Shown here in pieces: positions 61,064-64,000 of a stretch of DNA of 64,000 nucleotides (position 1 is the first letter of the stretch; each line of letters opens with the position of its first letter). Where the stretch lies: positions 558,001 through 622,000 of the forward strand of contig CATQJL010000079.1 of the NCBI GenBank assembly GCA_958299035.1, given 5' to 3'. Origin of the DNA: Cylicocyclus nassatus. Taxonomy: Eukaryota; Nematoda; Chromadorea; Rhabditida; Strongylidae. The notes below the pieces were generated by a model. The model was not told the DNA's origin. It worked only from the letters and a program-made list of their open reading frames with translations, and did not search any database. The position numbers and the translations under genes are program-made.

Positions 61064-62661
61064 ACGAAGGAGTGTCAAGGCTCACGAAGGAGTGTCAAGG
61101 CCTACGAAGGAGTGTCAAGGCTCACGAAGGAGTGTCAAGGCTCACGAAGGAGTGTCAAGGCTCACGAAGGAGTGTCAAGGCCTACGAACTAGAGTCAAGG
61201 CCTACGAAGGAGTGTCAAGGCTCACGAAGGAGTGTCAAGGCCTACGAAGGAGTGTCAAGGCTCACGAAGGAGTGTCAAGGCCTACGAAGGAGTGTCAAGG
61301 CTCACGAAGGAGTGTCAAGGCTCACGAAGGAGTGTCAATGCTCACGAAAGAGTGTCAAGGCCTACGAAGGAGTGTCAAGGCTCACGAAGGAGTGTCAAGG
61401 CCTACGAAGGAGTGTCAAGGCTCACGAAGGAGTGTCAAGGCTCACGAAGGAGTGTCAAGGCCTACGAAGGAGAGTCAAGGCCTACGAAGGAGTGTCAAGG
61501 CTCACGAAGGAGTGTCAAGGCCTACGAAGGAGTGTCAAGGCTCACGAAGGAGTGTCAAGGCTCACGAAGGAGTGTCAAGGCTCACGAAGGAGTGTCAAGG
61601 CTCACGAAGGAGTGTCAAGGCCTACGAAGGAGTGTCAAGGCTCATGAAGGAGTGTCAAGGCTCACGAAGGAGTGTCAAGGCCTACGAAGGAGAGTCAAGG
61701 CCTACGAAGGAGTGTCAAGGCTCACGAAGGAGTGTCAAGGCCTACGAAGGAGTGTCAAGGCTCACGAAGGAGTGCCAAGGCCTACGAAGGAGTGTCAAGG
61801 CTCACGAAGGAGTGTCAAGGCCTACGAAGGAGTGTCAAGGCTCACGAAGGAGTGCCAAGGCCTACGAAGGAGTGTCAAGGCTCATGAAGGAGTGTTAAGG
61901 CTCACGAAGGAGTGTCAAGGCCTACGAAGGAGTGTCAAGGCCTACGAAGGAGTGTTAAGGCTCACGAAGGAGTGTCAAGGCCTACGAAGGAGTGTCAAGG
62001 CCTACGAAGGAGTGTCAAGGCTCACGAAGGAGTGTTAAGGCTCACGAAGGAGTGTCAAGGCCTACGAAGGAGTGTCAAGGCTCACGAAGGAGTGTCAAGG
62101 CTCACAAAGGAGTGTCAAGGCCTACGAAGGAGTGTCAAGGCTCACGAAGGAGTGTCAAGGCCTACGAAGGAGTGTCAAGGCTCACGAAGGAGTGTCAAGG
62201 CTCACGAAGGAGTGTCAAGGCTCACGAAGGAGTGTCAAGGCCTACGAACTAGAGTCAAGGCCTACGAAGGAGTGTCAAGGCTCACGAAGGAGTGTCAAGG
62301 CTCACAAAGGAGTGTCAAGGCCTACGAAGGAGTGTCAAGGCTCACGAAGGAGTGTCAAGGCCTACGAAGGAGTGTCAAGGCTCACGAAGGAGTGTCAAGG
62401 CTCACGAAGGAGTGTCAAGGCTCACGAAGGAGTGTCAAGGCTCACGAAGGAGTGTCAAGGCCTACGAAGGAGTGTCAAGGCTCACGAAGGAGTGTCAAGG
62501 CTCACGAAGGAGTGTCAAGGCCTACGAAGGAGAGTCAAGGCCTACGAAGGAGTGTCAAGGCTCACGAAGGAGTGTCAAGGCCTACGAAGGAGTGTCAAGG
62601 CTCACGAAGGAGTGTCAAGGCTCACGAAGGAGTGTCAAGGCTCACGAAGGAGTGTCAAGGC
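61064..62661 (+). repeat. 1,480-bp tandem duplication, second copy
   Basis: Second, abutting copy of the 1,480-bp unit. It continues about 118 bp past one full period before the junction pattern diverges at 62,662. Confidence 0.86.
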
Positions 62662-62902
62662 TCACGAAGGAGTGTCAAGGCCTACGAAGGAGTGTCAAGG
62701 CTCATGAAGGAGTGTCAAGGCTCACGAAGGAGTGTCAAGGCCTACGAAGGAGAGTCAAGGCCTACGAAGGAGTGTCAAGGCTCACGAAGGAGTGTCAAGG
62801 CCTACGAAGGAGTGTCAAGGCTCACGAAGGAGTGCCAAGGCCTACGAAGGAGTGTCAAGGCTCACGAAGGAGTGTCAAGGCCTACGAAGGAGTGTCAAGG
62901 CC

Positions 62903-62920
62903 TGCGAAGGAGTGTAGGCT
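62903..62920 (+). repeat. 18-bp monomer (CA deleted)
   Basis: The monomer TGCGAAGGAGTGTAGGCT lacks the CA of TGTCAAGG. It is the only 18-mer in the window, and it creates a TAG. It shifts the array phase by -2 bp and is followed by a CATGAAGG monomer. Confidence 0.92.
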
Positions 62921-64000
62921 CATGAAGGAGTGTTAAGGCTCACGAAGGAGTGTCAAGGCCTACGAAGGAGTGTCAAGGCTCACGAAGGAGTGTCAAGGCT
63001 CACAAAGGAGTGTCAAGGCTCACGAAGGAGTGTCAAGGCCTACGAAGGAGTGTCAAGGCTCACGAAGGAGTGTCAAGGCCTACGAAGGAGTGTCAAGGCT
63101 CACGAAGGAGTGTCAAGGCTCACGAAGGAGTGTCAAGGCCTACGAAGGAGAGTCAAGGCCTACGAAGGAGTGTCAAGGCTCACGAAGGAGTGTCAAGGCC
63201 TACGAAGGAGTGTCAAGGCTCACGAAGGAGTGTCAAGGCTCACGAAGGAGTGTCAAGGCTCACGAAGGAGTGTTAAGGCTCACGAAGGAGTGTCAAGGCT
63301 CACGAAGGAGTGTCAAGGCCTACGAACTAGAGTCAAGGCCTACGAAGGAGTGTCAAGGCTCACGAAGGAGTGTCAAGGCTCACAAAGGAGTGTCAAGGCC
63401 TACGAAGGAGTGTCAAGGCTCACGAAGGAGTGTCAAGGCCTACGAAGGAGTGTCAAGGCTCACGAAGGAGTGTCAAGGCTCACGAAGGAGTGTCAAGGCT
63501 CACGAAGGAGTGTCAAGGCTCACGAAGGAGTGTCAAGGCCTACGAAGGAGTGTCAAGGCTCACGAAGGAGTGTCAAGGCTCACGAAGGAGTGTCAAGGCC
63601 TACGAAGGAGAGTCAAGGCCTACGAAGGAGTGTCAAGGCTCACGAAGGAGTGCCAAGGCCTACGAAGGAGTGTCAAGGCCCACGAAGGAGTGTCAAGGCT
63701 CACGAAGGAGTGTCAAGGCCTACGAAGGAGTGTCAAGGCTCACGAAGGAGTGTCAAGGCTCACGAAGGAGTGTCAAGGCCTACGAAGGAGTGTCAAGGCC
63801 TACGAAGGAGTGTCAAGGCTCACGAAGGAGTGTTAAGGCTCACGAAGGAGTGTCAAGGCCTACGAAGGAGTGTCAAGGCTCACGAAGGAGTGTCAAGGCT
63901 CACAAAGGAGTGTCAAGGCCTACGAAGGAGTGTCAAGGCTCACGAAGGAGTGTCAAGGCCTACGAAGGAGTGTCAAGGCTCACGAAGGAGTGTCAAGGCT

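Larger units (their letters stand above)
1..64000 (+). repeat. 20-bp satellite array filling the whole window
   Basis: Every base except a 23-nt patch near 22.1 kb belongs to a head-to-tail 20-mer, consensus CACGAAGGAGTGTCAAGGCT. A second major form has the junction GGCC|TACG in place of GGCT|CACG, and the two are interspersed in irregular order. Rare junctions are GGCC|CACG, GGCA|CACG and GGCT|TACG. Hand accounting gives 3,196 monomers (3,153 x 20, 35 x 24, 5 x 10, 2 x 16, 1 x 18 bp), which sums to exactly 64,000. The consensus is 55% G+C with 13 purines of 20 on the + strand and one CpG per monomer. Orientation never inverts. Neither array end is present, so the true length exceeds 64 kb. 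I do not recognise the satellite family. Heterochromatic satellite DNA is the inferred identity; no function is visible. Confidence 0.98.
34829..64000 (+). repeat. Right zone: satellite rich in stop-bearing and CpG-decay monomers
   Basis: From about 34,834 the variant TGTTAAGG (giving TAA) recurs every few hundred bases; I found none to the left. GAACTAGAG (giving TAG) first appears at 42,329 and then recurs at roughly 0.4-3.4-kb spacing to 63,324. CACAAAGG monomers are also much denser here. The 24-bp monomers typical of the left zone vanish after 37,510. The zone is built of many short, recent tandem duplications instead of one long unit. Open frames fall to about 70-790 codons as a consequence. 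Confidence 0.85.

Noticed and set aside
42329..63330. GAACTAGAG monomers as recombinase or integration sites
   Set aside because: They are two-base variants of GAAGGAGTG copied along with higher-order units; no inverted symmetry or associated gene is present.
1..64000. AAGGAG in every monomer as a Shine-Dalgarno sequence next to GTG
   Set aside because: The motif abuts GTG with no spacer and occurs about 3,200 times as part of the satellite, so it has no predictive value.
1..64000. TTGACA (reverse complement of TGTCAA) on the - strand as a sigma-70 -35 element
   Set aside because: It is in nearly every monomer with no -10 box at 16-18 bp; it is a coincidence of the repeat.
1..64000. CRISPR array
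   Set aside because: Repeats are directly abutting 20-mers with no unique spacers, no leader and no cas genes.
1..64000. Plasmid iterons (about 20 bp)
   Set aside because: Iteron origins have a few to a few dozen copies beside a rep gene and an AT-rich stretch; here there are about 3,200 copies and neither element.
1..64000. Telomeric repeat
   Set aside because: The unit is 20 bp, is not a short G-run motif, and does not resemble known telomere repeats such as TTAGG or TTAGGG.
1..64000. Nuclear-receptor half-site (TCAAGGTCA type) in each monomer
   Set aside because: The consensus reads TCAAGGCTCA, with an extra base that breaks the motif; rare variants do not restore it convincingly.

Overview
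The whole 64,000-base window is one uninterrupted tandem array of a 20-bp satellite. The consensus is CACGAAGGAGTGTCAAGGCT, with a second major form that differs only at the monomer junction (GGCC|TACG instead of GGCT|CACG). Counting by hand, the window closes exactly as 3,196 monomers: 3,153 of 20 bp, 35 of 24 bp, 5 of 10 bp, 2 of 16 bp and 1 of 18 bp. No flanking sequence is reached at either end, and I see no credible protein gene, RNA gene, promoter, mobile element or CRISPR array. The very long open frames on the + strand (up to about 16 kb) are a by-product of the repeat: 20 is not a multiple of 3, the monomer has no stop in any + frame, and so all three frames read the same 20-residue peptide. 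The - strand carries a stop (TGA) in every monomer and is closed in all frames.

Layout. The left zone (1-34,828) is dominated by a tandem duplication with a period of 18,762 bp. Positions 1-16,066 recur at 18,763-34,828, identical at every landmark I compared except one 23-nt patch. The duplication junction is inferred at 16,066/16,067, so the window opens about 2.7 kb inside the first unit. Nested inside each unit are a 984-bp doublet and a 744/1,244-bp alternating block. This zone carries nearly all the 24-bp monomers and no TGTTAAGG variants. The right zone (34,829-64,000) is made of shorter, mostly exact tandem duplications (3,396, 620, 2,760/2,700 and 1,480 bp, plus an imperfect ~3-kb doublet). 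It is marked by stop-bearing monomers (TGTTAAGG, GAACTAGAG) and CACAAAGG variants. The interval 34.8-37.5 kb mixes both sets of markers.

The one non-satellite sequence is at 22,113-22,138. It matches, in reverse complement, the SMART-type PCR primer that is also used as the amplification adapter in PacBio ultra-low-input libraries. It replaces exactly 23 nt of satellite that are intact in the first 18.8-kb copy, so I read it as an untrimmed read end left in the assembly and not as biology.

Organism: nothing here identifies a species. A megasatellite-scale array with nested higher-order repeats and CpG-decay variants suggests eukaryotic heterochromatin (pericentromeric, centromeric or subtelomeric). 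The adapter suggests a PCR-amplified low-input library, typical of a very small animal. Because PCR and reads shorter than the repeats were probably involved, the large-scale order of the array should be treated as provisional.
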